A stretch of 64,000 bases of DNA from the NCBI GenBank assembly GCA_947650285.1, contig CANTFL010001210.1:1-64000 (forward strand), written 5' to 3'. Below, one piece after another: positions 1 to 13,141 of this stretch. Within the stretch, counting starts at the first letter, position 1, and each line of letters opens with the position of its first letter. Both the position numbers and the translations under genes were made by a program. The notes under the pieces are model-generated. The model searched no databases. It was given only the letters and a program-made list of their open reading frames with translations, and was not told the origin of the DNA. The stretch is from Hyaloperonospora brassicae. Lineage: Eukaryota > Oomycota > Peronosporomycetes > Peronosporales > Peronosporaceae.

Positions 1-191
1 GCGATACATGTCAATCTTCAGAATAGTGCGACGCGGTGAAGGGACCATGACTTACAACCCTACGCAACAAAGACCTGAAGGATATGTCGCAACCGAACGT
101 GCGAAAGAGCGTTCGACCACTTGGTCGAGACACAGTCAAGCAAGACATGCCACAGAGGCCAGCTAATAAGAGTTCACGTCGACTACGTGAG

Positions 192-3100
192 TTACGCGGC
201 TGCCTTACGCTTCTTGAAAACTGCAGCTTTTGCTTCCTCTTGGGACTTGCCCTCTGCTTCGTCGTCCAATCCATCATCTTCGTCCAACAAGTCCATTTTG
301 ACTTCCTGGCGATTGCCAAAGCCCAGAGCAACGTACACTTCTTGACGCGCACGCGGTCGAAGACCTGCAGCGTGCGGCTGTTCTCCTGCACCAACGTAAG
401 CGAGTGGCGGCTTGCATCATAGCGCACGACGTCCTCGTCATCTTGCATCATCTTTGCCACACAAGAAAATCATGCCCCTCGATACCGAAACTGGGCAACA
501 TCACCCCCACGCCATTGCTCTTGACCTTCGTGATGACGGCATCGGTACGTGTCGGATACTGCTGGAAATACAACACCGTGTGTAGAGTCACCGAGGCTCT
601 ACCAGCGAGCTGAGCTGCGTGGTGGCGCCGGTTGAGCTGGTCACTGATCTCATGCAGGTGAGACTTATTTTCGAGGTAGCTTGGCAGCGGTGCAACACCG
701 ATGGCAGCAGCCAACAAGCGGTGGACAACTACATCAGCGTATCGTCGAATAGGTGAAGTGAAGTGCGTATAAATTGGAGCTGCCAAACCGTAGTGGTGGT
801 ACTCTGGAGGCGCCACTTCACCTGAGCTGAAATAGCTAGCCGGCATCATACAGCGCGTGGTCATTATGCGCAACAACTTGTTAAAGTATGGATTGGACTT
901 ATTGCGATGCTTTCGCTTGCCATGCGTACCACCTTCTCCATTCTCGACAAGCAAGTCAGCGGTGTCCAACGAATCTTGGAGCTGCTTGGACGTATCCACG
1001 TGCAGCTCAACACCAATAGCTTTCGCCTGGCTGCACAGTAGATCAAACTGGCGTTTAGAAGGTGCAGGATGCCGCCGTAGCATTGAGGAGGTCGGAAAAT
1101 GACGCACAATCTTCTTGGCCACAGTAATGTTGGCTAGAAGCATGAACTCTTCCACAAGAGCATTCGTATCACGAAGGGTGTACATTTGCACGTCTAGCGG
1201 ATTTTGCGTATCCGTATCAAGTACAAAGCGCACTTCAGGCGAGGCCAACGTCAAAGCTCCGGCCTCGATTCGCTTAGCGCGCAAGCGTGCTGCAATTGCA
1301 TTCAGTGTCTTGATGCCACTTCCCAGCACCTGTCGACGCTCGGACTCTTTCTCACTTCCGACACTTTTCTTCGTCGTCAAGTTTCCGCCCTGCCCAAACA
1401 CACGACCAGCGCCGGGATCGTCCAATAACTCTTGCGCCTGTTGGTACGACAGTGAAGCTACCGAGCGTATAAGGCTTTTGCAAAACGACACGTCGATGAT
1501 CTGCACTTCCTTACTACCCACAAGCTTCATCTCCCACAGGATGCTGAAGGCAAAGTGATCTTCCGTACATGTGAGCGAGCAAAGCTTGGTCGTCAGCAGT
1601 CCAGGAAGCATGTCGAGACGACGGTCAACAAGATACGTCGATGTTCCACGGTCAGCAGCCTCTTCATCAAGGGGGGCTACCCGGCGCCACAAAATGCGTC
1701 ACATCAGCAATGTGCACTCCTACTTGTATGTTCCCGTTTGGCAGACATTTTGCGTGCAAAGCATCGTCGATATCCTTGCAGTTGGGTGGGTCAATACTCA
1801 TGACTGGCAGGTCACGTAAGTCACGACGTCCACTAGAGTTATCGGGTGTAATTTTCCAGTCTTCCGGCGGGAGGCAGCGCATTACCTCGTCACTAAACTG
1901 GTCGCACGGGATGTCATGCTCAATAAGCAGCACGTTCGTTTCGGTCTCCTTGTCACCAATGACACCTAACGTGCGCACATAGTGACCCAAAGGAAATTTG
2001 CTATCCGAGGGCCACGAGTCTATTGCTACTAGAAGCCGTTTGTCCATGAGCGCTTCTTGCTGCCGTGTGCGAATCATAATTTTTGGTACTTTCCGATCCA
2101 CTGGCACTACCAGGCAGCTTCCAGATACACTCAATGTCGTCCCATCCCGTGGCGGCTCCAGCGATCCGCAATACTTGCGCCAGTTGCGTTGAATGATGCT
2201 CACAACGCGTCCGGTAGGCTTCACATTATGTGCAGCGTCGTTCTGCACTAGTGGCAGCTGTTCTGGCGAAATAGTAGGTTCAGCAACACCAATAACTGGA
2301 GGTTGCTCGTCTCCTTTGTCATCATCGACATCTTCGTCATCTGCCGCGTCAACTGTGTTATTCTCCGCAAAAGAATTCGAAGCAGCTTTCCACTGCTCTT
2401 TCGGCAACAGCTCTATGGCAACTACATCTCCATCAATCGCTCGGTTGATATGTTCCCGACCTTGCACCAACACTGGCATCTTCACCCCATTCTCTCCACA
2501 AATCAGCACATGACACTCCAGCCAAAAGTCGCGATTGCATCGAATTGTGCCCTTGAAAAATCTCTTATTTGTGATCCCGGCAAGCACGTCGGCCGTTGGT
2601 ATATGCTCGGGATACAATCTCTTCTTGCACTCCCGTCCTCTTGTGCTGCTCACTCCTTCAGCTGTCAGCTGTTTGTCTTCTGCTGCCGCTACTGAAGCCG
2701 AGAGCAAATCAACTAGTTCGGGAAATTCGCTGGCTACAGGCTTCAGAAACTCTGCTATCGTCATTCCTCCCGTGACGCCGTAGTGTTCAGCACTTTTCAA
2801 GTCCTCGGCGTCATTGGCCAAAAACTGAACTCGAACCTTGTGGCTCCGCTCGAGCTCCTTCAGATGCTTGGCATACCACGTCCAAGCAGTAGCTACAGCG
2901 CGTTCATTTCGCTTGTCTTCCGTCTCGAACGTGCCCATTATCTCTTCGTCTTCCCTGTACCCTTGAGGCAGCATCTGTTGCTTCTGGACAAAACACGACT
3001 GATGGTGCTCGTTAGCAAACACGACAAACCGCCGATCAGCGTTCAGCAGCAGCGCGCGAAGACGATTGTAGACGCCCAGATCCTGTCGCTTGACAAACTC

Positions 3101-3451
3101 CCACACGGTCTCTAATATCAAAACATCGGCAAAGACTTCGCGCGTGTCCGCGTGCGTCCTTTTCTTGCACGAAAACTCCAACACGTCCATCTGAAGCAAC
3201 ACCGTCTTCATCGATGGCAATAGATACGACCCGTCTCGTGGACGGTCGCCCAGCACCGTCTTCATGGTGCCCAGCACGTGCGTGGCCGCTGTCACGTCGT
3301 CATCGGTGCTGCACAACGAGCAGCTCGGCAGCGAGCAGCTCAGATCGTCGCGGAGATAGCGCTCCCGTACTTTGCGCACGATGCGGCCGCGACGCGTGGC
3401 CACGTTGAGCTCGTCCACGCACCAAAGCACCGGCGTCTCGGTCTCGGCCAT
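192..3451 (-). CDS. DIS3: DIS3/RRP44 exosome ribonuclease, with three frame breaks
   Basis: This is the processive 3'-5' (RNB) and PIN-domain nuclease of the RNA exosome. I start it at the ATG at 3451 because the exosome-type N-terminus (TRRGRIVRKVRERYLRDD) follows directly. Next come a CR3-like cysteine motif (CSLPSCSLC), a PIN domain (about residues 80-220), two cold-shock regions, and the RNB centre DPPNCKDIDD at about residues 554-563, then YTHFTSPIRRYAD and an S1-like C-terminus. The reading frame changes three times: at a C6 run on the coding strand (plus 1671-1676), at a GTGTG (about 457-464), and at about 336-346. The third frame runs to a TAA at 192-194 with a basic tail. Each side of every break matches the family in order, so the gene was recently functional or the breaks are assembly errors. 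In the PIN domain, the position of the first catalytic Asp (after YLLP) reads Ser. The divergent eIF2B-alpha gene lies 1.14 kb away. Confidence 0.9.
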
Positions 3452-3456
3452 GGCGG

Positions 3457-3472
3457 TCGATCGATCGATCGA
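3457..3472. repeat. TCGA tetranucleotide repeat, four copies
   Basis: Four perfect TCGA units lie 5 bp upstream of the DIS3 start codon, inside its probable 5' leader. Each unit is its own reverse complement, so the tract is palindromic. Confidence 0.9.
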
Positions 3473-4590
3473 GATGAGGATGAATGGTGGGTGGTGGAGG
3501 TCGGGGACTGGGTTTTGGCCAATCGGAGAGGAGATGGCGGGGTTCGTCATGAAAGCCGCTTGTCGAAACATCTGGAACCATGACTGCGAACTTAACGCGA
3601 ATAAAGTGCTTTGTTCGTCGGAAACAGTGAAACAAGCGCTCGCGACGTGCTGGACAATGAAAGGTTTTGCGCGGGTCAGGACGACTGCATCGCACTGGGA
3701 GCCATTTCTGGCATAAAATCGTTGTACCGTTCTGCTTTTTGCGTGTCGTGCAGAACACAGGTGGAGAAAAAGACCAAAGTGTTCGCGGTTAGCCAAACGC
3801 TTGGTATATGGTCGATGCGTACAGTAGTCAGCAAGACCACGTGTCAAAAACTCTTCTGACATCACCTTTGTGCTCGTGCCATGAGTGCGGCATTAGCATT
3901 GAGCTGCAAAGTTTGGAATGGCAGTCGGTTCGTTTCTGTTTTTCGTACACCTCGGCGGCCATCATTTGTTGACGAGTACGACACAGCACTTCGGGACGGA
4001 CGTGGTCTATCCGCGCTTGACACAACTTTTTGCCATTCTGCTTGAGACGACGAGTTCCTCCTTTTTCGATTCGCTTTGTGGACAACCACGGCCGGTCACT
4101 ATAATGTCGAAGCTTTTCCTGCCACACGCACCTTAGTTCGTAGCAACCTTCAGGCGTTTGCTCGTGGGACATTCAACATGTTCGCGTGGTCAATCAGCAA
4201 CTCCCCCGGAAGAATCTGTTTCGGAAAGTGTTCAAGACGTGGATCTGTCGCCTGTGCGAAACCAACGCCTTGTCAACATGCGATGGCAGATGGAGGACAA
4301 AAGGAGATGCGGAAGTATCCTGCACCGATTCTCATCATAGTATTGCATGACGTTTGGTAAGGTTGACGACCCGTTTCCATGACGAGAGTGTTCCGTGGCT
4401 TATCTCCCTTGTCTTCATCGACTCAGGTCTACTATCTATGCACTTGCGTGTCCATGGGGTAAACCAAAATCCGTCTCATTTAGTCCGTGAAATACAACAC
4501 ACAACGGTGGCAGCAGCAGCAGCCAATCACGGCGCTCTTCACGACCTCTGCCCAACCATTTCGGTTCGCGCGAACCCAATCAAACCGAAA
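3473..4590. other. Divergent intergenic region between DIS3 and eIF2B-alpha
   Basis: About 1.1 kb separates two divergently transcribed housekeeping genes, so it should hold both promoters. The DIS3 frame is open upstream to 3865 and the eIF2B frame upstream to 4354. Neither extension resembles the families, and I take both as untranslated. I see no other gene here. Confidence 0.5.
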
Positions 4591-5797
4591 ATGACTCCAG
4601 TGATCACCGACTTCCTCCACTTCCTGGACGACCCCGACGTGGCAGTGGCCGTCGCTGTGATCAAAGCGCTGACGAACGTCATTCTGCACAGCGAAGCGAG
4701 CACGATGATGCAAATGGAGGGGGAGCTGCAGGAAGCCGCGCAGCAGCTGCGCACGTTCCAGGCCGCCGACGACGCCCCCCGTTTCCACAATTCGATCGCT
4801 ACGACCGCTGGCTGTCAATTGTTTCTGCGTTACGTGACGCGCTGTTTCTTGGAGTTCGACGACTTTGACCATTGCCGCTCTCAGCTCATTGACCGCGGCA
4901 AGTTGTTTGCCAAGACGTCGCTCTCGAGTCGCCAGCGCATTAGTGACGTGGGCCACAACTTTATTCGCGATGGCATGGTCGGTCTGCGTTTGTCGCTTGA
5001 ACGAAAACGAGTACACGTGCTTGTCTTTCCTGCCGTGGACTAACGTGTTGTTTCGGTGGATGATTCGTGGTGCTTGTTGATTCGCAGAAAGTGTTGACGC
5101 ATGGCAAGTCCCGTGTGGTCATTGCACTCCTGTGTGAAGCTGCCAAGACCAAGAACTTTTCAGTGTTTGTCACGGAAGGAAGAAGTACTGCATCAGGGTA
5201 CGTGGACGCGTAGAGTGAGACGACGGCTCGTTCCAATGTAGATGGTCGGTCGTGCTAATGTGTCGGTGCATGGGCTAGAGTGGGCACGGCAGAGGAACTT
5301 GTGCAGGTGGGTATCCCCACAACGGTAATCCTTGATTCCGCCGTCGCGTATTACATGGAACAAGTCGATATCGTAATTGTTGGGGCTGAAGGCGTTGTTG
5401 AAAACGGGGGTATCGTCAACTCGGTACGGACTTTTGTTTTGTTTTGCCTGGTGGAAAACTCGTGTGTTGAAGTGTCGATGATCTGTTGCAGATTGGTACG
5501 TACTCGACTGCGGTGATCGCGCAGGCGCTGAATAAGCAATTTTACGTGGCGGCAGAGAGCTACAAGTTTGCTCGTCTCTACCCATTGACCCAGCGTGAAG
5601 TCCCGCAGAAGCACATGGATGCTATCTCTGGCGATAGTGCTGGTAGTGGATCCACTGCCAAGATGATGAATGACGTATCGTTTATGAGCCCATTCTTTGA
5701 CTACACGCCACCGGGGTACATTGCGCTGATGTTTACAGATTTGGGTGTCCTTACGCCGTCAGCAGTGTCGGATGAATTGATCAAGCTGTACCAGTAG
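4591..5797 (+). CDS. EIF2B1: Translation initiation factor eIF2B subunit alpha, four exons
   Basis: This is the regulatory alpha subunit of the guanine nucleotide exchange factor that recharges eIF2 with GTP; it senses phosphorylated eIF2 in the stress response. I join exons 4591-4977, 5088-5197, 5279-5423 and 5492-5797. The introns are 110, 81 and 68 bp, each GT...AG, giving 315 residues (the human protein is about 305). Family signatures are [16 protein letters not shown] in exon 1, [10 protein letters not shown] at the start of exon 2, [16 protein letters not shown] in exon 3, and [20 protein letters not shown] at the C-terminus. The start is the ATG opening [12 protein letters not shown], which aligns with the usual short N-terminal helix. 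All exon joins keep frame and no break is visible, in contrast to the neighbouring DIS3. Splice sites are inferred from frame and homology; the first donor (GTCGGT) is the weakest. Confidence 0.94.
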
Positions 5798-6100
5798 CTA
5801 CAAAAGCCTCAGGTGAAGGCTCAAGCTAGCGTTCGTCGTAACCGCTGCGGATCAAATGAAAGCTTCCGCTCCTTCACAGCAGCTTGCTGCTCTTCACCTG
5901 TGTTTGCTCAGCACGCTTGCTCTCGGACGAAGCCATCCGAGCATGCAATGCTTGCGAATGTTCTGTGTCGTACACTTTAGTTACTACGGTAGTTGAACCT
6001 ATGCAGTCTATACTTGTAGTCTTTCTACTCGGGCACATCCAGTGAAGCCTTTGACAGATTTGCCAGCAGGTCCAGAGCACGCGTACCGTCCATTGTCCTT
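5798..6100. other. Spacer after eIF2B-alpha, no recognised gene
   Basis: This is the 3' flank of eIF2B-alpha. A minus-strand 68-codon ORF (5874-6080) ends in a charged Ser/Lys-rich tail. It has no recognisable domain and I cannot support it as a gene. Confidence 0.4.
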
Positions 6101-6485
6101 AGCGCAACTTGTGGTACCTTTAGTCACGACTTGTGCGAAGTGGAGGCATCCAGTCGTCAGAGTCTCCACAGTCTTGCCAGGACTCCACTTGCTTGAGTTG
6201 TTATGCGAATATGGTAGTTTGCAAGTGTCGCATCACCAAAAAGACGCAAGTGCTGCTGAATGGTGTGCCATACCACGCGCTGATTGACGTTCGCTATTAC
6301 GTAGCCAACTACTACGCCATGCTTGACCCGGATAGCAACATACGCCTAATGATGCAGTAGAGCATCAAGGCGATGTGAAAGAATTGTTCACCACGGATAG
6401 TGGCCAGAAGGCGCTGCCAAGGAGCCAAGTACAGCTAATTTACACGTTCATCTCCTTTGTCGAGAACGTTGAGCTTAGTCATATG
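6100..6485 (+). pseudogene. Unidentified plus-strand gene remnant
   Basis: Two overlapping plus-strand frames (6042-6287 and 6133-6360) read like consecutive pieces of one protein, for example HLLELLCEYG followed in the other frame by ITKKTQVLLNGVPYHALIDV. A stop at about 6358 is followed by more protein-like sequence up to about 6485. The composition is coding-like, with leucine-rich, amphipathic stretches. No start, complete frame or family is recognisable. I read it as a broken fragment, with low confidence. Confidence 0.3.
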
Positions 6486-6744
6486 CAGGTGATACGCCGG
6501 AGGACGCGTCTATAAATGGCCGGGAGGTAATCCAAAGCAGCCATTCGTATCGCATTGCTACCAAAATTGACAGAATGCGATCGATCGGTTCGAACAACTT
6601 GCGCCTTTACCCCGCGATTAGCCGTTCTTTTGTCACGATGTGGTGGAGAAAACACTCTTTCAAATAATGCACCTGCACTCCTTGCTCGTGCTCGAATAAC
6701 TAGCAGCAATATGCCACAAACCAAACGCTCGGTGTACTGACATC

Positions 6745-7597
6745 ACCGCTGCTCTGGTGGGTTCGGTGAGCGCAACATGGAGGAGTGTCGGACGGCCAGT
6801 GCTGGGTCAAAAGCACGCGAGTAGCGTGCAACGCATGTAGCAACAGCAGCACCGTTTCCAGGAAGTCCCCACCGACACTGTCCACTTTTTTGTCATCCAG
6901 CTTTCACCCGACGATATACGTGATCATGAGCAGCACCGTTTCCAGCACTTTTTGATCGATCAAATTTGCGTCGCGAATTGTGGGAAGCAAAATGCGTCGA
7001 CAGGAGTAGCGTGGTAAATGGCATCCGCGTGCCGAAATGGTCAACGTAGTTTCGGACCCTCGGCAGTTGAGGCACCGTCAACGCAGTCTGAATGATCGAA
7101 ACCAACGAAGTCATATGTGGCTTTGTAACGTCGCGCTTATGATGCACAGCGCTTGCCAAGATCAGAGTTTCTCTCCACCTGTTCCATCACTAATAGGCCT
7201 GTGCTGGTTCGGCCACACAGACATTACCATCGATTCTATGAGCGGACTAATCCGTGCATTCATGAGCTTCGAAGTAAACATCGACATGGTCCAAGAGCTC
7301 AGCACAACCAGCCGAATCATTCGGTCCGTTGCATGGCTTGCAACAGCCGTTTTTTATCGTCGCTAGTAGGAACGCAGTCTTACAACATTAGTTCGACTCG
7401 TGACATTCATCGGTAGCTGATCTGTTCGTCTTTGCGGAGCAGCAGTTGCACAAATTGATCAGTACAAGTGAAGGATAGGCGCCAGCAGTGCGTGACACAA
7501 GTGGCTGACCAAACGCAAATTACATTTTGTCGATGCTGAGCGTCGGGCCCCGTCGACGCAAACGAAACTTTGCAACCCATTGCGTCATGGCACTCGT
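6745..7597 (-). pseudogene. Decayed partial copy of the TARBP1/TRM3-like gene
   Basis: About 850 bp align collinearly and in the same orientation with 28080-28990 of the intact methyltransferase gene in this window. Matches include the gcagcaccgtttcc and gcttgccaagatc segments. At protein level, ALTVPQLPRVRNYVDHFGTR corresponds to ALNVPQLPSVRYYIDLFGIR of the intact copy. The copy has many substitutions, indels and stops, and lacks both the 5' two thirds and the SpoU methyltransferase end. It is an old truncated duplicate about 20 kb from its source. I see no transposon boundary around it and no poly-A tract, so segmental duplication fits better than retroposition. Confidence 0.85.
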
Positions 7598-10500
7598 CCA
7601 GATGTTTACATTTGACACTATAGAATTTAATGATTAACGGCGTCATCGAACATTTGCAACAATTAATTGTACTTTTTTTTACGATTGAGTGCGTTTGAGA
7701 ATTGGTAATGAGTTCTCTGTTAGCATTTTGGTGCAGCGTTCCTCTGCATATACACCGCTAAACTTGACTGGCATGAAGCAATCTGCATTTCCCCGACTGG
7801 ATAAAGCGCGTCTTGCTTTAGGGCTAGCATATTTGCTCGGCCAATAATTTATCGATTGATAGCTCTTTGCGCATGATAATTTTCGTCGATCCGAACAGAA
7901 TTGTTGACAACGATCGGGACCGTTGTAGTATCGCAGCTCCTTTTTCCAGCTCTAGATACAATGCTACCGGTTGAGAAAACTTATCCAGCTGAATGGAATT
8001 TAAATGCATTACAACGTAATAAACAATCAAACAAATAGTTGTAAGTTGTCTTCGAATAGTTGTAAATTCGAAGATCCATCATCCAGATTATATGCCATCA
8101 TTGAATCAATAGATTCATGGTGCAACTGAAATAAAATAGGATCTTCAATTCTTTTTATGTGCATGGGTATGACAATCCATTATCTCCGTTACATGTAGCA
8201 TTCAAAGTGTATCTGACAAAATGGTCAAACTTGATAGCGCTGAATCTTCCCTCTAGTATGCCAAATTTACTCTACTTTATTGCTGTACAACTCTGCCCAC
8301 ATTTCATACCTACATATCTCATGAGGAGAACTATGATGATACGGCTATCGAACGTTTATGATGTATGTTTACTTATATTGTATGACTTTAATATACGATC
8401 GATTGTATCTCGTAAGAATTTGATTAATAAATGTGAATCTATGAAAGGTTGGAATCGTATACTTTGATATCTTCCGCCCATGAGTCGTTGTAGACTCTTC
8501 CCTAAATATATACGGCTTGATATTGCAGTGCTCGCAGAAAAATACATGACACATCTCCTCCTACAAATTTCAAGACCAAAAATAAACTCGATTGATACCG
8601 ACCTTTGCCGCACTCATTTGTAAAGGTTCAGATATCGGGCGATGACAAAATTTCGGCTGTATATGTATACGCGTTCACACGTATACGCGTTCACACGTCC
8701 TGTTAGGTACGGATGCATAAAGCAACATAATTATTTATAACTAACTATCATATCAGACGATTGTTTATATGTATTACCTAGTTCAATCAAACACAAGTCC
8801 TGTGATCAGCGCTCCCTCGGACATCTTTGCGATAATGGCATGTAGCCGACGGCTTTTCACCAATCGACAGGCTTGATCCTGGCTCTCAGTTTTATAATAT
8901 GCATCCTTTGGAATAGCAATATTGCAGCAAAAGTGCACCCATCAATTGTACTCAGTCATTATAGTTTTGTTGCCCTTAATCGGATCATTACAAATGCGAC
9001 AATTCCAGTGAGATATATATACGGATTGAGCCGTCGACGAAACATGTGCTTAAACAGACATCAGAGGCGCATTCCATCCACAATAGAAAATGCGAAATTT
9101 TCATGCCCACCCACTCACCAGTAATTTATTGAGCAAACATTCACCTAACGGTGATAATCAAGCTGATGCGAGCTGCATCAAGTTTGGGCATTCATTGCTC
9201 ACGTCTATCTCTTCAACAAATGTGATCGACGAGTGTCACGGTTGGATTGCAAAAAAATCATAACGGACTAGTGTCGTCCATGCCTCCTACAACAAACAGG
9301 TCAAGTGAAACGGATTTTGGTGTAGACGATGATGCTACCGCTAGAAAGACGGTTAAATTGACAACCCACTTATGAAGTGTAATGATGATTACGTCTCACT
9401 CATGCACTGATTCTTGTTTGATGTCGAGACATCCTTTACAGCTAAAACTATGTCAAATTGTCAGACCACTTTCGGAGTTAGCTCTATAAGAAGTAGGACA
9501 TCCGTGTATACGATCGTCATTGAGATGGTGTAAATCTTTTAATTATTTATCAGGTTTAGAAGTGCAATCAATTCGTTGGTAAACGGGGCGACAAGTGAAT
9601 ATGTTTTGAAGAGCAATGCGTCATATTTCAAATCATCGAGCATCGAGAATCAATTCGACAACATATCATCGTTCATACCGTAATAAACTCAGTCGACATG
9701 ATCGGTCTACGGTCACTGTTAAATCCAGTTTAAAACAGGTAGACAATAAAGCTTTTTGGAGATAAAAAGTAGTTTCATAATGCAAACAGCTAAACAAAAT
9801 TTCGGTGCACAGCTTTTTTACCATCGATCGACTTGCCTTTCGTCGGTAATGGCAACAATCAAACGCGTCAAGAATTAAGGCGACCCTGCAACGAACACGT
9901 TAAAATCGATGTGTAGGTAAATATAGAGTGCTGTCAACAACTTTCGCAATACCGAATGGCGCATGAAGCGTAAAGAAACGTTTCTTGCATCATTTTGTGA
10001 CAAAAATTTCTACGTCAACGCCGCGTGTCGCGATAGACAAGTTCTACACAATAAATAATCTTTGTTTTTGCATGATTAATTTTGTGCCAGCTTTAGCACA
10101 AAGACGAATAAACTCTGCTTTAAGATTAGAGAACATTTGCGCATTATCTCGGCTACACTCATTCATATTGAACACGAGATAGGGCATTTCAGTGCATAAA
10201 CATACTGTACATTCTTTAATGTTGCTCTCATCTCCTAGGACGTAAGGTGCAATGATACCACACCATCGATCTTTAATCGATCATTAGAGGTACCGGCGTG
10301 ACAACGACTCCTAATTTTATCAAAGTGTGAAAAATATGGAGAAAGAGGCCGGAAGGGATAACTCATATCTACTGGTAAATGCCTCATTTCGGTCTAGCAC
10401 ACGGCAGTTTTGTAAATCTTAACAACATAGTTGACACATATGTGTACATGTCATCCCAGGTATGTGTAGAATCAGTCGTTTGGAGCTGATTTACAAGGTT

Positions 10501-13141
10501 TTCTTTGTATTGCTAGTTCATCAATATTTGTATGTCACCCTGCTTCAAAATGAATTTCTCAATGAAAATATTTTGTGATGAACCTTTGGAAACCCTTGTC
10601 GTAACTCTTTCTATGTATGATGAAATTTCGGTTCCGCAAGGCAATGTATAGGTGGAAGTTGAGTATATTTTATGCGCAAGGCATACCTCAGTTACACTGC
10701 AATAGGTGTAGGCTGCTTGAAATCTGCTTCGTGCAGACACAATGTGTTCAACACATGCCTCATATTTGTTATGTTTCATATTTATATATACACAACAACA
10801 CCTTCAGTGACAATCATATCTGCTAAGTTTTAGTGCAGCACCATTACAAAGACGAAAGATCTCAGGCATGAATTGACCTTTGTGCGTTTTAATATACATA
10901 CAACTAAAAGCAACAGTTGCTTAGGATATTGATCATAGATCCAAACACAAATATCACATTAATCATCGATTGCCACAGTTCAAAAAAATAGGTGCACGAA
11001 AATATTCCTATAAATGAATTTCGATCAGCTTTTTTGGTGAGATTTGACCGTGACTTATGAGGAGACGAGTGCGAATTTTGTGTTGTATTGCAGACTGTTG
11101 CATTGTACGATGGTGTGCCTTCTCTCACTCCTTTCTCGCTTAACCTTACTATACACACTCACAATCTACCGTTACGATCCGTGGAACGTCTGGGCAGTCC
11201 TTCGCTCTCTCTCCCTCTTTTCCGATCCCGCTCTCACCGACATGTGCCGTGCCGTCCACGCTTCGACTTCCAACACTCTAAGCATGGAAATAGTTACTAT
11301 ATAAGTAAATCATGAGCATATTTCGTCAGCAATAGAACCCAGCCGTGTTACAGCTGCGTGGGGTACTACATTTGTAGGTCACGCTATTTTGTATACGTCG
11401 CTGATGATAGGATATTGCATTGACACGCTGCTCTGTTTGGATTAGCGAGGGGTTTGGTATTCAACCAGAATATTTCGCTCTTAGTACAGTGGCGGTAATC
11501 ATAGAGAGCAAGGATTTGCATTCCCATCTACATCGATATCTACGTCATCGATGTTGTCTTCTAATATATGGGCTGAACAAAACAGTAGGTGCTGAGTGGG
11601 ATTGCCAACTTGAACGCTACGGTAATGTTTTATAAATAATCGTCAATGTGCAGACCTGACGAAGGTGACGTTTGGATAGCTAATGGCCACTCGCGTTGTA
11701 TCGGATCCTATACCAATTCTCTGCTTTTACTTCTAGCTGCATGAAGAGCTTATGTGTACTAATAAACATAAATTTGACAAACGACTATACAAAATTTACA
11801 CGATGATGTTTATGCCAAGATACATCATACGAGGATTGTATGCGCTGCTGTAGGAGAATGTCATTTTGTACAAAAAACGTTGCCGTTCTATGATATTTGT
11901 TATTTTTGACACATTTAGCCGATGGATCGTATATTGATAGGCTGACCTAGCACAAAAGAGGCAATGGAGCCTCTTCTTTAATGTGGAGGCCATTCTGGCG
12001 TTACAACACGTCTTGCAGAATTAGGAGATATTTTTTAAAGTAGCGCAATTCCATCATGCCCTAATATTTGTACATTATTAGTGTTCATTTGTGGATTGCA
12101 ATATGCATGTTCTTGCAGATCAGCTAAATCGTTAGAGCTGCTTGTCGCCGTGACTTCGGCCAATATTGTCAATCTTAACGATCGCGCTCAACATCGGTGT
12201 GGCTCTACTGCACAGGCTACTGTCGGTATGATAGACAGATTCTACGGCCGGTAAGCCCATCTCTCTGAAAAGGTAGAAGAGCAAGAGCTGAAGTCCGCTC
12301 TTTGTTGCAAATATTCCTTAGTCTTGAGAGCAGGATCGTGTTTCGGAACCTACCGTAGCCTTTTTTATCGTTGGGTTGGCCGTTGGAGGAGGATAGGCTG
12401 TGGGTTGTGAGACTTTGTATCACAGTGTCGCCGTGACTTTCGTGTGATGAAGCAACTCGCTGACATTTCTGCTGTCTTGAAGAAAAGGATGAAAAAGAGA
12501 GAGCCGATGGCTGATGGTTTTCTGTGCGAGGACAACGTTAGCAATTAGAATCCATCGACGGCACGCAATCGATGGATGAAAGAGGTAGAGTGCCAAGGAC
12601 ATTTTCTGTTGCCAAGCGAGAGGAGGATGACTATTCGCGCTACTTGCTTTAACATTGTTCGACATTGCAATGAATAAAGAATAATAATCAGTGCCTGATT
12701 AATGGCTGACATATCCTCGTGCAGTGGCCTAGGTCGCGTGACTGCAGACACATCGTAGACATTAGTGGCCAGAAGCTCGGCTTTTACCTCACGCACATTC
12801 ACGAGCAGCTTTGTAAGTAGGCTTGCCTTATGAACCAAATGATTCAGCCAAATTTGATTCCAAGTGCTCCTAATGAAGCGACGGTGACACACTATTCAGC
12901 GCGCAGTGCGTATTGTGATCTTCTGTATGCGCGAAATACAGGACCGCTGTCCATTTGGTGCAACAATGTGGCCTACCGGCTTGAGGCAAAAGCCCGATCG
13001 AGTGACAGCCAAGTCTAGCTAGAGTGGCTGTCTACGGGTGGCAAGCCAACAACACTCTCCATTTGATACGTCCAATCAAATTGACAACGACACAAACCCA
13101 TTCAGTGTGTATGCAGCACGCCCTCACTCAAAGTCCTTTTC
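7598..13141. other. AT-rich intergenic region without recognised genes
   Basis: About 5.5 kb with only short ORFs and no recognisable family. A minus-strand stretch at 12545-12892 has coding-like composition (for example WLNHLVHKASLLTKLLVNV) and may be a gene fragment, but it has no identifiable domain or supported start. Confidence 0.45.
8665..8696. repeat. 16 bp tandem repeat, two perfect copies
   Basis: The unit GTATACGCGTTCACAC occurs twice in perfect tandem in otherwise unique AT-rich DNA. Confidence 0.9.

Noticed and set aside
1671..1676. Programmed +1 frameshift in DIS3 at the C6 run
   Set aside because: No such recoding is known for DIS3, two more breaks occur in the same gene, and similar run-length breaks occur in pol; sequence error or mutation is simpler.
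3452..3865. 138-codon N-terminal extension of the DIS3 frame
   Set aside because: It does not resemble the family, contains the TCGA repeat region, and the Met at 3451 directly precedes the conserved exosome N-terminus.
4354..4590. Upstream extension of the eIF2B-alpha frame
   Set aside because: The family N-terminus begins at 4591; the upstream peptide has no similarity and is probably leader.
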